DNA of 64,000 nt from NCBI RefSeq assembly GCF_900101495.1, contig NZ_FMUS01000025.1, forward strand, positions 1 to 64,000. Reading direction: 5' to 3'. Below the pieces are notes generated by a model, which had not been told where the DNA came from, did not search any database, and was given only the letters and a program-made list of their open reading frames with translations. The stretch is from Alkaliphilus peptidifermentans DSM 18978 (lineage in GTDB: Bacteria > Bacillota > Clostridia > Peptostreptococcales > Natronincolaceae). Both the position numbers and the translations under genes were made by a program. Positions 27,004 through 36,433 of this stretch are shown piece by piece. How positions within the stretch are numbered: position 1 is the stretch's first letter; each line of letters starts with the position of its first letter.

Positions 27004-29693
27004 AAATCCATGAGTTAAATATAAAATCCTTCGGAAGATTTACTGATGAACCACCTATGAAGGACCTAAATAAAAATTTAGTTCTCTTTTATGGCAAGAA
27101 TGAGACAGGAAAAACAACTATTTTTCATTTGATTAGAAGTATATTTTATGGATTTTCACCTGCAAGTAGAGATTTACATCCCTATAATCCATGGGAAATT
27201 GATCGGATTGATATTGCTGCAAAATTGCTTTTAGACAATGGAGTAGAGGCAGAGGTTAATAGAAGGCTATTAAGCACACCAAGGGGCCAATTAATATATG
27301 ATAGCAATGTATTAGAATTAAAGAATAATCCGTTACCTTATGTCAATCATATTTCCACGGAAATATATGAAAAGATATATTCCCTAAGGGTGGAGGATTT
27401 GGTTCAGCTTCAAGGTAAAGGATGGGATGAAATACAAGATAAGCTGTTGGCCAATTATGGGAGCCAGCTAATAAGAAGCACAAGAGATGTTATTAAGGAG
27501 CTTCAAGATGAGGCAAATGGTCTTTATCGTGAAAGTGGTAGAGGAAATTTCCTTATTAAAAAGCTTGAGGATGAAATGAAATCCTTGAAGAAGCAGCGGC
27601 TAGATGCAATAAATAGGCAAAAGGAAATAAGAGAGCAACAAGAGAGGCTACTTTGTATTAATCAACTTATTGGTGAAAAAAATTCTGAAAGGGTAAGACT
27701 AAAGCAGCTGGTTGGTAAAGCTAAAAAGCTAACTCCTTTTAAAGCGTTAATTAATGATTTGAAGAATACTAACCAGAGCTTCATTAACAAAGGATTATAC
27801 GAAAAATTACCCATAAATACACCACAAAAAAGAGATGAACTTCAGGAAAAAGTTAATCAGTTGAATACTTCAATTGAAGATAATAATAGCATGATCGAAT
27901 TAAAGGAAAATAAGATTTATAGACTTACAGAAGAAGAGCAGAGAATTCTAGAAAATAAGGCTAGTATTAATAAGCATGTAAAAAATACTGGAAGTATTCA
28001 ATATTTGAAGGATGTGGTTGTAAAGTACAGAGAAGAAATATATCAGCTAAAGGATAGGGTTAATTACGAAAGTAGAAAGCTACTAAATGAAGACTTACAG
28101 GGAGAAGTATTAGAAAATATTAAGGATTTAAACATATCAGAAGCCCGTTTATTACTTGAAGGCCATCGTAAAATAAAAGCAGAGCTGGATGAGGCTAATA
28201 AGGATTACCAGTACATGAGTAACAAATCCTTAAATATTAAAGTGCCAGTCATTTACTTGGTTTTTGCTGTAGCAGGAATAATTATGACTTTAGCAGGATA
28301 TGGATTAAATATAAATTTTCTGCCTTTGGCAGGTATATTGTTGGCTGTTTTTGGTGGAGGGAGCTATATCACCAGTCTTATGCTAAAGAAACAACTGGAT
28401 AGACAAGCAGTAAGCCAAGAGGAAAAAAGATCACTTCAAAAGAAGATTACTCAGCTTCAACAGGCATTAGCGGAGAAAAAAAATGACCTGATAAATATAT
28501 ACAAAGGAATCCCTTTGCCAGAAATAGTTATACTTAATATGGATGAAATACTGCTTTCGGGTATAATCAAAATGAAGGACGACCTATACCAATTAAGAGA
28601 AAAGAGTAAATATGCAGATGAAAAGGAAAAATTGTTAAATATAGAATTAGATGAACTACAAAGATTTTTAAGGACATTAAATATTGAAGGAAATGAAGAA
28701 AGCAAATTAAACCAAATAAAGGATCAGCTTGATGACTTGGAAAAAAGAGTAATAGTTAATAATGGATTGAATGAGGAATTGCAGGGGTTACGCAAGGAGA
28801 GGAGTATTCTCCTTTCAAAGCTTGAGGAAAACACTAAGGAATTAAAAGATATTGATGAGAAGCTTCGGCAGTTAGGTAATGGAGAGATAATTTTAGGCTT
28901 AAAAATATTCAAAGATAATCAAAAACTAGAGGATAGAATTAAACTGATAGATGAAAAGCTAATGGAATGGAGTAATATTGAAGAATTAAAAGCAGAGTTA
29001 GAAGCATTAGAATCTGAAGATCCATGGATTTTTTTAGAAGCTAAGCTGGAGGAAGCAGAAATAAAAATTGAGGAAATAGAGGTAGAATTACAAAGTTTTA
29101 GGGATGAGAAAAAGGATATAGAGCTTTCAATGGAGCAGCTATCAAAAACCATAACTATTGATGAAATAGAAAGCCAGCTTATAATGCTGGAATTAGAGCA
29201 TGAAGAAGTCTGTATCAAAAGAGATCGGCTTATTCTGCTGGCTGAAATAATTAAGCTGGCAGACGAAGAATTTCGTGAAGAAAATCAACCGAATGTATTG
29301 AAAAATGCCAGTCAGTATTTTAAGCTTATTACCAACGGGAAATACGCAAATATATATTTAGAAGAAACAGATACAGGAGACTCTATAATGGTTAGAGAAG
29401 TGGACTCATTGGCTCCACAGGCTGTAACGGAGTCCTTCAGCAAAGGTACCCTTAATCAGCTTTATTTATCATTACGTCTGTCTTTGATGGATCACCTAGA
29501 TAAAGACTCTGAAAAGCTACCTGTATGCTTTGATGAGCTTTTTATAAACTGGGATGAAGAGAGACTGGAGAATAATCTTAAGCTACTAACAGAAATTAGC
29601 AGGGAGAGACAAATATTTTTCTTTACCTGCCATGATTGGCTTGCTAGTAAAATTGAAGCTACCTTTAAAACCAGCAGAATAAGTCTTAGTTAA
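27000..29693 (+). CDS. yhaN: SMC/Rad50-like ATPase with membrane segments (YhaN type)
   Basis: 897 residues. Walker A is GKNETGKT (32-39), within the usual SFGRFTDEPPMKDLNKNL opening of Rad50-like proteins. Long coiled coils occupy about 170-400 and 470-790. Two hydrophobic segments near 415-460 interrupt them (IYLVFAVAGIIMTLAGYGL and FLPLAGILLAVFGGGSYI), as in Bacillus YhaN, suggesting membrane anchoring. The C-terminal ATPase half has FSKGTLNQLYLSLRLSL (signature) and LPVCFDELFINWDEERL (Walker B/D-loop). The start overlaps the yhaO stop by 4 nt. The two proteins likely form one nuclease complex. Confidence 0.88.
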   Translation: MKIHELNIKSFGRFTDEPPMKDLNKNLVLFYGKNETGKTTIFHLIRSIFYGFSPASRDLHPYNPWEIDRIDIAAKLLLDNGVEAEVNRRLLSTPRGQLIYDSNVLELKNNPLPYVNHISTEIYEKIYSLRVEDLVQLQGKGWDEIQDKLLANYGSQLIRSTRDVIKELQDEANGLYRESGRGNFLIKKLEDEMKSLKKQRLDAINRQKEIREQQERLLCINQLIGEKNSERVRLKQLVGKAKKLTPFKALINDLKNTNQSFINKGLYEKLPINTPQKRDELQEKVNQLNTSIEDNNSMIELKENKIYRLTEEEQRILENKASINKHVKNTGSIQYLKDVVVKYREEIYQLKDRVNYESRKLLNEDLQGEVLENIKDLNISEARLLLEGHRKIKAELDEANKDYQYMSNKSLNIKVPVIYLVFAVAGIIMTLAGYGLNINFLPLAGILLAVFGGGSYITSLMLKKQLDRQAVSQEEKRSLQKKITQLQQALAEKKNDLINIYKGIPLPEIVILNMDEILLSGIIKMKDDLYQLREKSKYADEKEKLLNIELDELQRFLRTLNIEGNEESKLNQIKDQLDDLEKRVIVNNGLNEELQGLRKERSILLSKLEENTKELKDIDEKLRQLGNGEIILGLKIFKDNQKLEDRIKLIDEKLMEWSNIEELKAELEALESEDPWIFLEAKLEEAEIKIEEIEVELQSFRDEKKDIELSMEQLSKTITIDEIESQLIMLELEHEEVCIKRDRLILLAEIIKLADEEFREENQPNVLKNASQYFKLITNGKYANIYLEETDTGDSIMVREVDSLAPQAVTESFSKGTLNQLYLSLRLSLMDHLDKDSEKLPVCFDELFINWDEERLENNLKLLTEISRERQIFFFTCHDWLASKIEATFKTSRISLS

Positions 29694-29715
29694 AACAGAA
29701 ATTGAGGTGATTAAT

Positions 29716-29985
29716 ATGCCCTTTGCATATCTTTTGCAGTGTAAGGATGGAAGCTACTATGGAGGCTGGACAGTTGACCTCGAAAATCGGTTAGAGGCCC
29801 ATAATAGCGGTAAAGCGTCTAAGTACACCAGAGCCAGGCTGCCAGTACACTTTGTATATTGGGAGGAATTTAGTACAAGAATTGAGGCGCAAAAAAGAGA
29901 AGCAGCTTTAAAGGCTTTAACAAGAAGGAAAAAAGAAGAGCTTGTTGCTGCTTTTAAAAAGCATACTGATTTTGAGGAGAAATAA
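29716..29985 (+). CDS. GIY-YIG nuclease family protein (YhbQ/YazA type)
   Basis: About 89 residues, a single GIY-YIG domain. The first motif pair reads AYLLQCKDGSYYGGWT, followed by DLENRLEAHNSGKASKYTRARLPV, which includes the conserved arginine region, and a catalytic-position Glu in EEF or REAALKAL. ATG 29716 has GAGGTG 6 nt upstream; the GTG at 29707 is part of that site. It follows yhaN by 22 nt. Members are small stand-alone nuclease-fold proteins of unclear biological role. Confidence 0.9.
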   Translation: MPFAYLLQCKDGSYYGGWTVDLENRLEAHNSGKASKYTRARLPVHFVYWEEFSTRIEAQKREAALKALTRRKKEELVAAFKKHTDFEEK

Positions 29986-30103
29986 TATGAAGCCAGTAAA
30001 AAGAAATTTTATTACTACTATCAAACCCAGATGAAAATTAGAGTATGACACAAAATTATATTGTCAACACTCCTACTATATAGAAAAAGTAGGGGTGAGC
30101 AAT

Positions 30104-30748
30104 TTGAAAGTACCAAAGCATATAGGAATTATACCAGATGGAAATAGAAGATGGGCACAAAATAAAGGACTCCTAAAGGAACAGGGCTATGATAAGGGGT
30201 TGGATCCAGGTCTAGAGCTCTATCGTCTTTGTAAAGAGAAGGGTGTAGAGGAGATAACCTATTATGGCTTTACTATGGATAATACAAAAAGGCCAGCAAA
30301 TCAGACAAAAGCCTTTATAGAGGCTTGTATAAATGCAGTTAATATGCTTACAGCAGAGGATGCAGCGCTACTTGTTCTTGGTAATACAGATTCAGCAATG
30401 TTTCCAAAAGAGCTATTACCCTATACAACAAGAAAACAGTTTGGAAAAGGCACAATAAAAGTAAATTTTCTAGTAAATTACGGATGGCACTGGGATCTAG
30501 GACATTTAATTGAAAGTAAAGAATCCCTTAAAAGTAATTACTATGGAGGATTAAAATCCAGTGATATTTCAAGAATCGATTTGGTAATACGATGGGGTGG
30601 AAGAAGAAGACTAAGTGGACTTTTGCCTGCCCAAGCTGTATATGCAGACTTCTATGTTATAGATGAATACTGGCCAGATTTTAAGCCCCAGCATTTTTAT
30701 GATGCCCTGGATTGGTATCAACATCAGGATATCACCCTTGGAGGGTAA
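30104..30748 (+). CDS. Cis-prenyltransferase (undecaprenyl diphosphate synthase-like), short form
   Basis: About 214 residues, shorter than usual UppS (about 240-250). The conserved HIGIIPDGNRRWAQNKG holds the catalytic aspartate. ITYYGFTMDNTKRP corresponds to the YAFSxENWxRP motif, with changes. RIDLVIRWGGRRRLSGLLPAQAVYADFYVIDEYWPDF corresponds to the RTSGExRxSNFLxWQ region, also divergent. Together these suggest a specialised polyprenyl synthase rather than the housekeeping enzyme. TTG 30104 follows GGGGTG by 6 nt and matches family starts. A hairpin (30072-30077 with 30088-30093) partly covers the ribosome site. Confidence 0.8.
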   Translation: MKVPKHIGIIPDGNRRWAQNKGLLKEQGYDKGLDPGLELYRLCKEKGVEEITYYGFTMDNTKRPANQTKAFIEACINAVNMLTAEDAALLVLGNTDSAMFPKELLPYTTRKQFGKGTIKVNFLVNYGWHWDLGHLIESKESLKSNYYGGLKSSDISRIDLVIRWGGRRRLSGLLPAQAVYADFYVIDEYWPDFKPQHFYDALDWYQHQDITLGG

Positions 30749-30754
30749 TAATAT

Positions 30755-30801
30755 AAGGGACGGTACAGGACCAGTTTTTCACTGGTCCTGTACCGTCCCT
30801 T
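30755..30801. terminator. Long GGGACGG...CCGTCCC hairpin between convergent genes
   Basis: GGGACGGTACAGGACCAG (30757-30774) pairs perfectly with CTGGTCCTGTACCGTCCC (30782-30799); the flanking bases add two more pairs, so the stem is 20 bp with a 7-nt loop. It sits between the convergent prenyltransferase and metallo-beta-lactamase genes and could end transcription from both sides. The TTTTTCACTGGTCC core is shared with 310-341. Confidence 0.75.
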
Positions 30802-30818
30802 TGACATCTTCCCAGCTT

Positions 30819-31643
30819 TTAATATTTAGTGGTTTGTAATTCTTTCTTAATAAGGTCTTTGTTTCCCTTATGGTATTCTCCCATTATTTTTGGAAATTGC
30901 CACTCTTCTAAAAGCTTATCTGCTCTTTTATCATCTTCATTTTCTAAAGCACTTCTAAGCTCATGGATATAATATAAAGAAGCTGTCTTCCTCTTAAGGA
31001 TTTCTTGACAATCCTCTGTGGGGTTTCCATGGCCTGGTATCAGTAAATGAATCGAGTGATGCTGAAGAATATTGTCAACTTTGGTCATTGTATTTTCATA
31101 GGCATAACTACTGGAATAGATATAGGGAAATTCGATATCAGATAGATAATCTCCTGATAAAAATATACCAATAGGTTCAATAATTGTAAATACACTATCC
31201 TCTGTATGTCCTGGTGAGGTATAAAAAGTAATGATTGTATTTCCAATCTTCAATTGTTGACCATCTTTATTGACTAAATAGTCTATATGGGGATAGCCCA
31301 CTTCATAGTCTCTTATCAAATAATACTGATCATCAAAGGATTTTATTTGCTCACTAATTCTTTTTTTATCATCTCGAGTCGTTATTTTTTCGCTGCCGAT
31401 GTACATTACATCTCCAATACTATTATATCCTAGAATATGGTCCCAATCTGAATGGGTAAAAAGAACATAAGTAGGACGATTTTTACGAATGCTTGATACA
31501 TAATTTCTAATTTCTATTATCTCATGGGGTAATGTTGTGGGGTCGATGACAAGTACCATATCCTCTGTCTCGATGATCGATGTATTTGTTTGATATATTG
31601 GACTCTGAAATATGGTTATATTTTTATTTTTATATAGAATCAT
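30819..31643 (-). CDS. Metallo-beta-lactamase fold hydrolase with altered metal motif
   Basis: About 274 residues. The MBL fold is shown by MVLVIDPTT, YVLFTHSDWDHILG, TSPGHTEDSVF, GIFLSGDYLSD and LLIPGHGNPT. The usual HxHxDH motif reads H64-S-D66-W-D68-H69, so the second His is Asp. The other metal ligands (H in SPGHTEDS, D in SGDYLSD, H in IPGHGNP) appear intact. ATG 31643 is supported by GGAGG (minus strand, about 31652-31657); an upstream in-frame ATG at 31679 has no such site. Substrate unknown; no signal peptide. Confidence 0.85.
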   Translation of the reverse strand: MILYKNKNITIFQSPIYQTNTSIIETEDMVLVIDPTTLPHEIIEIRNYVSSIRKNRPTYVLFTHSDWDHILGYNSIGDVMYIGSEKITTRDDKKRISEQIKSFDDQYYLIRDYEVGYPHIDYLVNKDGQQLKIGNTIITFYTSPGHTEDSVFTIIEPIGIFLSGDYLSDIEFPYIYSSSYAYENTMTKVDNILQHHSIHLLIPGHGNPTEDCQEILKRKTASLYYIHELRSALENEDDKRADKLLEEWQFPKIMGEYHKGNKDLIKKELQTTKY

Positions 31644-31759
31644 GATACAAATCCTCCAATAAGCTTTATTTTCATGCACTATTAAACAGTTTTATATTGT
31701 AGATATTCTATAAAATGTGATTATATCCTTCAATCATTTAAGTTAGGAACTAAATGAAG

Positions 31760-31792
31760 GAAGACAAAGGGATGGAGCGTCTCTTTGTCTTC
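31760..31792 (-). terminator. Hairpin after the 117-residue hypothetical gene
   Basis: GAAGACAAAG (31760-31769) and CTTTGTCTTC (31783-31792) form a 10-bp stem. The T run after it on the minus strand is weak, so termination is only likely. Confidence 0.5.
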
Positions 31793-31807
31793 TTGCTATG
31801 ACATCTA

Positions 31808-32158
31808 TTATTCTTGGATATTTATTAAATTAACTACATTAACCTTGCGTAAATTTGCCGAATTATCATACTTAAATTGCTTAAGTTGAGTTACTTCACC
31901 TGTAGGTAGTTCTATTGTGTCACACTGCCACTCAGCTTCCTTTACTTCAATATTTCTAACTATTGAGAGAAAGTTTTCAATATTTTCTTTCATTGATTTA
32001 TTAGAGTATGTTCCAAATCCGCCTACATAGGTATAAACATTTTTTTGAAGTGGTTTGGGTATATCCCTTACTTCTATTTCTGCCCGCTTAACATCACTTA
32101 AATTTAAGCGATTGTTCATTGTAGGAAGATAGAAATTAGATATTCCAGCAATTTTCAT
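31808..32158 (-). CDS. Hypothetical protein, 117 residues
   Basis: Soluble, no signal or membrane segment. It starts MKIAGISNFYLP and continues NLSDVKRAEIEVRDIPKPLQ, with YTYVGGFGTYSNKS and a C-terminal WQCDTIELPTGEVTQLKQF. ATG 32158 follows AAAGGGGTG on the minus strand; an in-frame GTG at 32167 lies in that site. I do not recognise the family. The good ribosome site and isolated position support it being real. Confidence 0.6.
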   Translation of the reverse strand: MKIAGISNFYLPTMNNRLNLSDVKRAEIEVRDIPKPLQKNVYTYVGGFGTYSNKSMKENIENFLSIVRNIEVKEAEWQCDTIELPTGEVTQLKQFKYDNSANLRKVNVVNLINIQE

Positions 32159-32355
32159 ACAAGACACCCCTTTTATTTTAATTGATTAATTAAGTTATTA
32201 ACCCTATATATAATATCGTAATTTTTTTCTTATACTTTAACTATATTTTCCATTATATAAAGTAGTTGTAAAAAAATGTTATTATAGGAAGGTAAAAAGT
32301 TATTCTTATAGAATTGGTTAATAGGTTATAAAATAAAATGGAAGGGGGTAAAATA

Positions 32356-32670
32356 GTGGAAGATTTTAAGAAGGATTTAAGTAAGTTAAATGAAGATGGA
32401 GGACTTGTAAAAAATTTATTGTGCTTTGATAAAATGATTACGCCCACACTAATTAGGATTTTATTTTTTTTAGGTATAGGTTTTTCGGTATTTATAGGTT
32501 TTTCTTTTATAATACGTGGAATGAATGCTTACTTTGGTGGGGGCTTACTAGTATTAATGGGAATTATAATACTAATCATATCACCTATATTAATTAGAGT
32601 GTATTGTGAATTAATGATTGTTATTTTTAAGATACACGAATCGTTATTAGAAATAAGAAATAAGCAATAA
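32356..32670 (+). CDS. DUF4282-like small membrane protein
   Basis: About 104 residues. A cytoplasmic N-terminus (VEDFKKDLSKL) leads to LLCFDKMITPTLIRILFFLG, then two membrane helices (about 38-58 and 66-88), and IRVYCELMIVIFKIHESLLEI at the end. The F.KMITP.LI and R.YCEL.IV.F.I.E pattern matches DUF4282 as I know it. GTG 32356 sits 6 nt after GAAGGGGGT; the ATG at 32338 lies upstream of that site. Function unknown. Confidence 0.7.
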   Translation: MEDFKKDLSKLNEDGGLVKNLLCFDKMITPTLIRILFFLGIGFSVFIGFSFIIRGMNAYFGGGLLVLMGIIILIISPILIRVYCELMIVIFKIHESLLEIRNKQ

Positions 32671-32740
32671 GCAAACTCCAGTGCTATGTGTTGTGAGACA
32701 GTGCGATAGGAGACTGTTATCGGTTATTGCAAAAAAGATC

Positions 32741-32793
32741 AAGATCATGAAGATTAGCACTATGATGCTAAGTAACTTCATGGTCTTTTTTGT
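32741..32793 (+). terminator. Terminator after the DUF4282-like gene
   Basis: AAGATCATGAAG (32741-32752) pairs with CTTCATGGTCTT (32777-32788) with G-U pairs, followed by a T run. The rest of 32671-32978 holds no gene. GCCCTC and GAGGGA arms near 32897-32920 may form a small hairpin before the next gene. Confidence 0.6.
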
Positions 32794-32978
32794 GTTTGAT
32801 AATGCTATATTTATTACGTAAATTTCCATAGCAAGTATTAAAGCGTTTTATAAATCGAAGGGCCTATAGTGTACCTATTGTGGAGGTATAAAACAGCCCT
32901 CAGTGAATCAAAGAGAGGGAACTATTTTCGCAAATCATCGTCTTAGTATACATAACATATAAAATGGAGGTTATAAAA

Positions 32979-34214
32979 ATGCGAAAAATAATAGTTTCTC
33001 TTTTACTCATTTCTTTACTGATAACAAGTATGGCTTCACCTGTATTTGGCACCAGCTACAGGGAAACTGCATGGAATTACTTAATAGAGAAATATGATGT
33101 TTCGGAAGAAAGAATTCAGCTATATGATGGTGGCATTATTGAACTGGAGTATACTGCTGAGTCATTTTGGAACGCCAGTTACATTATACTACCTGATGGG
33201 GAATCGGCATTGGACTTCTCTACCGGAGAAAAAAATGTAGAAGGGCCAAGAACTTTACCAGCCAATGGAAGTGAGCCTTATGCTATGCCATTACCTGCAC
33301 CTGATATGCCAGCATCTGATAGAGATGAAATTCATCCTATTGCACCAATGGATGAAGGGCACATATACGGAGGTATCTATATACACACAAAGACTGGTGA
33401 GATTTTGCAGGCAGACCAAATGGATGTATATTTCTCGGCTGAATGGAAACTAGCTGATATAGAATGGCAACGATTAAGGAAAGAGGCAGGAAAGCTTGAT
33501 GGTCAACTTTACCTTAGGCTAATGAAATTCACCCCAACAGAAAAAGTTAGTGTATGGATTCAACCTGCAGCTTTAGAAAATGATGAGTTAAAAGCCCAGT
33601 TTCAAGCATTGAAGGAAAAGTATCCTGAACATACCATAGGGATGGAGTTTACTGATATTTTCTTCTATGGCTTTGGATATGCAGTTCCTGATACAGGAAG
33701 TGGGGTTTCAGGAGGAAATGCATCCGTAAGCTATGGAGCTACTAGAGCTGTTGATTTACCAGCTAATCTTGAGAAATCAGATGTTGAGATTTTACCAGTA
33801 TTCCCAGATGAAGAATATTGGCAGGAATACAATGAAATGTGGAAGGAATTAGAACAGATTCACCTACAGGCCATTACACCATCAATTATTAGCATAAAGG
33901 AAGCCCTTGATAATAAAGGCATTATTTATCAAGATAACGGAAGCTCTGTTGCTGCTGACCTGACAGTAGAAGAAATTAATGAACTTGCTGAATTGTCTTC
34001 GGTGTCGATGATATTTGAAGACGGAATATTTACAACCATGGATAGTAGTGACACTATGATGCTACGTAGTAGCACCCCATATAGTGAGGTCACCACCGCT
34101 AAAGCTATGGAAAATAGAGGAATCAATAGTTATCTGCCACATATTCTTATTATTGTATTGGCTTTTGCTGCAGTAATCTTAATCTATCGTCGTCGTAGCA
34201 TAGCTAATAACTAG
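32979..34214 (+). CDS. Secreted, C-terminally membrane-anchored protein of unknown function
   Basis: About 411 residues. A signal peptide (MRKIIVSLLLISLLITSMAS, cleavage near VFG-TS) is followed by an extracellular region and one C-terminal membrane helix (HILIIVLAFAAVILIY) ended by RRRS. The first domain, around YLIEKYDVSEERIQLYDGG and SYIILPDGESAL, is duplicated in style by ILQADQMDVYFSAEW. A Pro/Met-rich linker (MPLPAPDMPAS) lies near residue 100. VEEINELAELSSVSMIFEDG near 330-350 recalls small propeptide-like folds. ATG 32979 lies 8 nt after GGAGG. I know no family; a surface receptor or sensor-like role is only a guess. Confidence 0.7.
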   Translation: MRKIIVSLLLISLLITSMASPVFGTSYRETAWNYLIEKYDVSEERIQLYDGGIIELEYTAESFWNASYIILPDGESALDFSTGEKNVEGPRTLPANGSEPYAMPLPAPDMPASDRDEIHPIAPMDEGHIYGGIYIHTKTGEILQADQMDVYFSAEWKLADIEWQRLRKEAGKLDGQLYLRLMKFTPTEKVSVWIQPAALENDELKAQFQALKEKYPEHTIGMEFTDIFFYGFGYAVPDTGSGVSGGNASVSYGATRAVDLPANLEKSDVEILPVFPDEEYWQEYNEMWKELEQIHLQAITPSIISIKEALDNKGIIYQDNGSSVAADLTVEEINELAELSSVSMIFEDGIFTTMDSSDTMMLRSSTPYSEVTTAKAMENRGINSYLPHILIIVLAFAAVILIYRRRSIANN

Positions 34215-34249
34215 AAAGACAATATAACTCCCCCATAGAAAAATATAAC

Positions 34250-34291
34250 GCCCCTATTAAGATTTGATTTAGTTCATTTCTTAATGGGGGC
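34250..34291. terminator. Hairpin between convergent genes
   Basis: GCCCCTATTAAGA (34250-34262) pairs with TCTTAATGGGGGC (34279-34291) apart from one mismatch. The T runs are poor on both strands. It separates the surface protein gene from the convergent DUF4179 gene. Confidence 0.5.
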
Positions 34292-34306
34292 ATAACTCTA
34301 CTAAGT

Positions 34307-35713
34307 TTATTTTAATAGTAACTTTAATTGCTTGCTTATATTATGTAGCCTTCCGGCATTGATAAGGATAACATTATATTCCTCACTATAATCAAGAGCA
34401 TTTAAACCATATTGATTATCATAGGGTTTACCATTTAGGTAATTTGTATCTCTAAATAACCTATAAAAGGAACCCTCATGACCTTCAACTTTTAATCCAC
34501 TGACTTTTATATTTTGAGGCATTAATAGGTCAACAGTCAATGTTCCTTTTCCATTTGTGTTACTATGGTTAGCACCCTCAATAATTATATCCTCACCCAT
34601 ATAATTTATAGTTTTAGGATAGGTATCTGTCAGATTTACAGTAATACTATTGTCCTTTATTGATCCAATCCATATACCATCGAATGCTACATACAGCTCT
34701 TCATGCTTATCCTCAAAATAGATGGAGGGTACAAAGAAAAAGCTGAAGTTCTCATCACCATGATGCATCATACTAATTAGCCCCTCAGATTGATATGCAT
34801 TGCCCTTACTATCCATTAGATAAAGGCTTTCAAATCCAGAAAATAAATAATCATCCTCCAAATCAAACCCTACATCCAGCTTCATTCTTGTTGGACTAAT
34901 GGTTAGCTCCTTCATCTTTACTATTCCATAGGGGACTTCAATTTCTTCCATTAGCATATATTTTTTTGATAATAAAACCTTTTCTTTATCAAAAGGTATC
35001 TTTATATCCTTAAATTCTTCTATTAGTATATTATGTTCAAAAGGAAATCTAACAAAAATTTCTCCACTTAGTTGAATGTACTGAGGATTTCTTTCTAAAA
35101 AAGCTGCAGCCTCTCCTGCTTTAAAGGTTTTTTCTGCTTTAACCCGAATTTCCTTTCTATTAAAATCTATTTGAGAAGATCCACCTTCTTCGAAATCAAG
35201 AAATTCAATAGATATAGTAGGCAGGGAATCATTTTTCTTTCGTTCATCTTCATCAACAAGGTCTTCAAGCAGTTCTTCTATTTTATCACCTCCAGCTATT
35301 ACTGAAAAAACGAGGCGATCTTCATCAAAGATTATATCGTCAAAGGTTAATATATAACCATCCTTCTCAACAACAATACCTTCTATGGATTCATACCCAT
35401 GTCTTCGTGCATACTCGGTACCACTATCTCCCCGTATCCATTCTACAGCAATTTTTAATACTGGTATATTGGAGGCATACACTCCAAAGCTAGGTATCCA
35501 TTTTACGGACGCAGTAAATAGCATTACCAATATAACAGCGGCTGCCAGCATTTTATTTACACTGATTTTAATTGTGTTTTTATTTCTTACTGGGGTTGTT
35601 TTTATCCGCTGAATAATTCTATCTTCTAATTCTGGGGGTATCTCTATATCAGTCTTTATTAAACCTTCAACATATTCATCCAGCTTTTCTTCTTCTAATT
35701 CTTTATTGTACAT
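34307..35713 (-). CDS. DUF4179 domain anti-sigma factor-like membrane protein
   Basis: 468 residues. A short cytoplasmic part (residues 1-50, including EYVEGLIKTDIEIPPELEDRI) precedes one membrane helix (about 53-72, MLAAAVILVMLFTASVKWIP), then a large extracellular region. The segment SFGVYASNIPVLKIAVEWIRGD just after the helix is typical of DUF4179 proteins, which are usually encoded behind ECF sigma factors. It starts 4 nt after the sigma gene stop. Inferred role: it holds the sigma factor inactive at the membrane until an envelope signal acts on the outer domain. Confidence 0.82.
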   Translation of the reverse strand: MYNKELEEEKLDEYVEGLIKTDIEIPPELEDRIIQRIKTTPVRNKNTIKISVNKMLAAAVILVMLFTASVKWIPSFGVYASNIPVLKIAVEWIRGDSGTEYARRHGYESIEGIVVEKDGYILTFDDIIFDEDRLVFSVIAGGDKIEELLEDLVDEDERKKNDSLPTISIEFLDFEEGGSSQIDFNRKEIRVKAEKTFKAGEAAAFLERNPQYIQLSGEIFVRFPFEHNILIEEFKDIKIPFDKEKVLLSKKYMLMEEIEVPYGIVKMKELTISPTRMKLDVGFDLEDDYLFSGFESLYLMDSKGNAYQSEGLISMMHHGDENFSFFFVPSIYFEDKHEELYVAFDGIWIGSIKDNSITVNLTDTYPKTINYMGEDIIIEGANHSNTNGKGTLTVDLLMPQNIKVSGLKVEGHEGSFYRLFRDTNYLNGKPYDNQYGLNALDYSEEYNVILINAGRLHNISKQLKLLLK

Positions 35714-35717
35714 ATAT

Positions 35718-36233
35718 TCATCCCTCCCTTACTTCCAATTTGTTTCTCAATAATTTTAAATTTCCATATATTCTTGTTTTAACAGTTCCTGTAGGTAAGT
35801 TCATGGTTTCTGCAACTTCCTCTAAAGTATAGCCCATATAATATTTCATATAAATTAAAATCCTATCTGACGGGTCAAGAATAGTTAATGATCTCTCTAA
35901 ATCTATTTTTTCTTCTCTGTTAGTTTTTGATAAATCATCATACTTATATAAATCATCAGCCATTGAAATTATTTTTTGTTTTTGACGTAATTGAATTTTG
36001 CATTCATTAATGACAATACGTATAAACCATGTTTTGAAATATTTATCATTCTTTAATTTGCTTATATTTAAAAGAGCCTTTTCCACTGCATCAGCCACTG
36101 CATCCATGCTATCCTCTTTATTATGTAAATAGCAATATGCAATTCTGTAGGCCTCATCCTTTAAGGATAATACGGCCTTTGAAAAGCTGTCCTTATCACC
36201 CTTTTGTGCTTTTATGATTAGTCCTTCCTCCAT
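35718..36233 (-). CDS. ECF-type RNA polymerase sigma factor
   Basis: About 171 residues. Region 2 is seen in DEAYRIAYCYLHNKEDSMDAVADAVEKAL and FKTWFIRIVINECKIQLR. Region 4 is seen in LDPSDRILIYMKYYMGYTLEEVAETMNLPTGTVKTRIYGNLKLLR, with its helix-turn-helix. ATG 36233 follows GGGAGG on the minus strand; the ATG at 36251 lies ahead of that site. Cotranscribed with the DUF4179 gene. I could not identify the usual AAC/CGTC autoregulated promoter upstream. Confidence 0.9.
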   Translation of the reverse strand: MEEGLIIKAQKGDKDSFSKAVLSLKDEAYRIAYCYLHNKEDSMDAVADAVEKALLNISKLKNDKYFKTWFIRIVINECKIQLRQKQKIISMADDLYKYDDLSKTNREEKIDLERSLTILDPSDRILIYMKYYMGYTLEEVAETMNLPTGTVKTRIYGNLKLLRNKLEVREG

Positions 36234-36433
36234 TCTGTCGCCTCCCTTCATGTATTAGATGCAAAGGTATATAAAATAGTTTTGTATTTTAAAAAAATAA
36301 AGTCAGTCATCAAGATATCAATTATAGGTTATCATACATTGATGATGTAATATATAAATAAGCTAACATACAAACAATTGGATAATATGGTTAATTGTAA
36401 TATAATTATAAACAAAAAGATAAGGAATGATTA

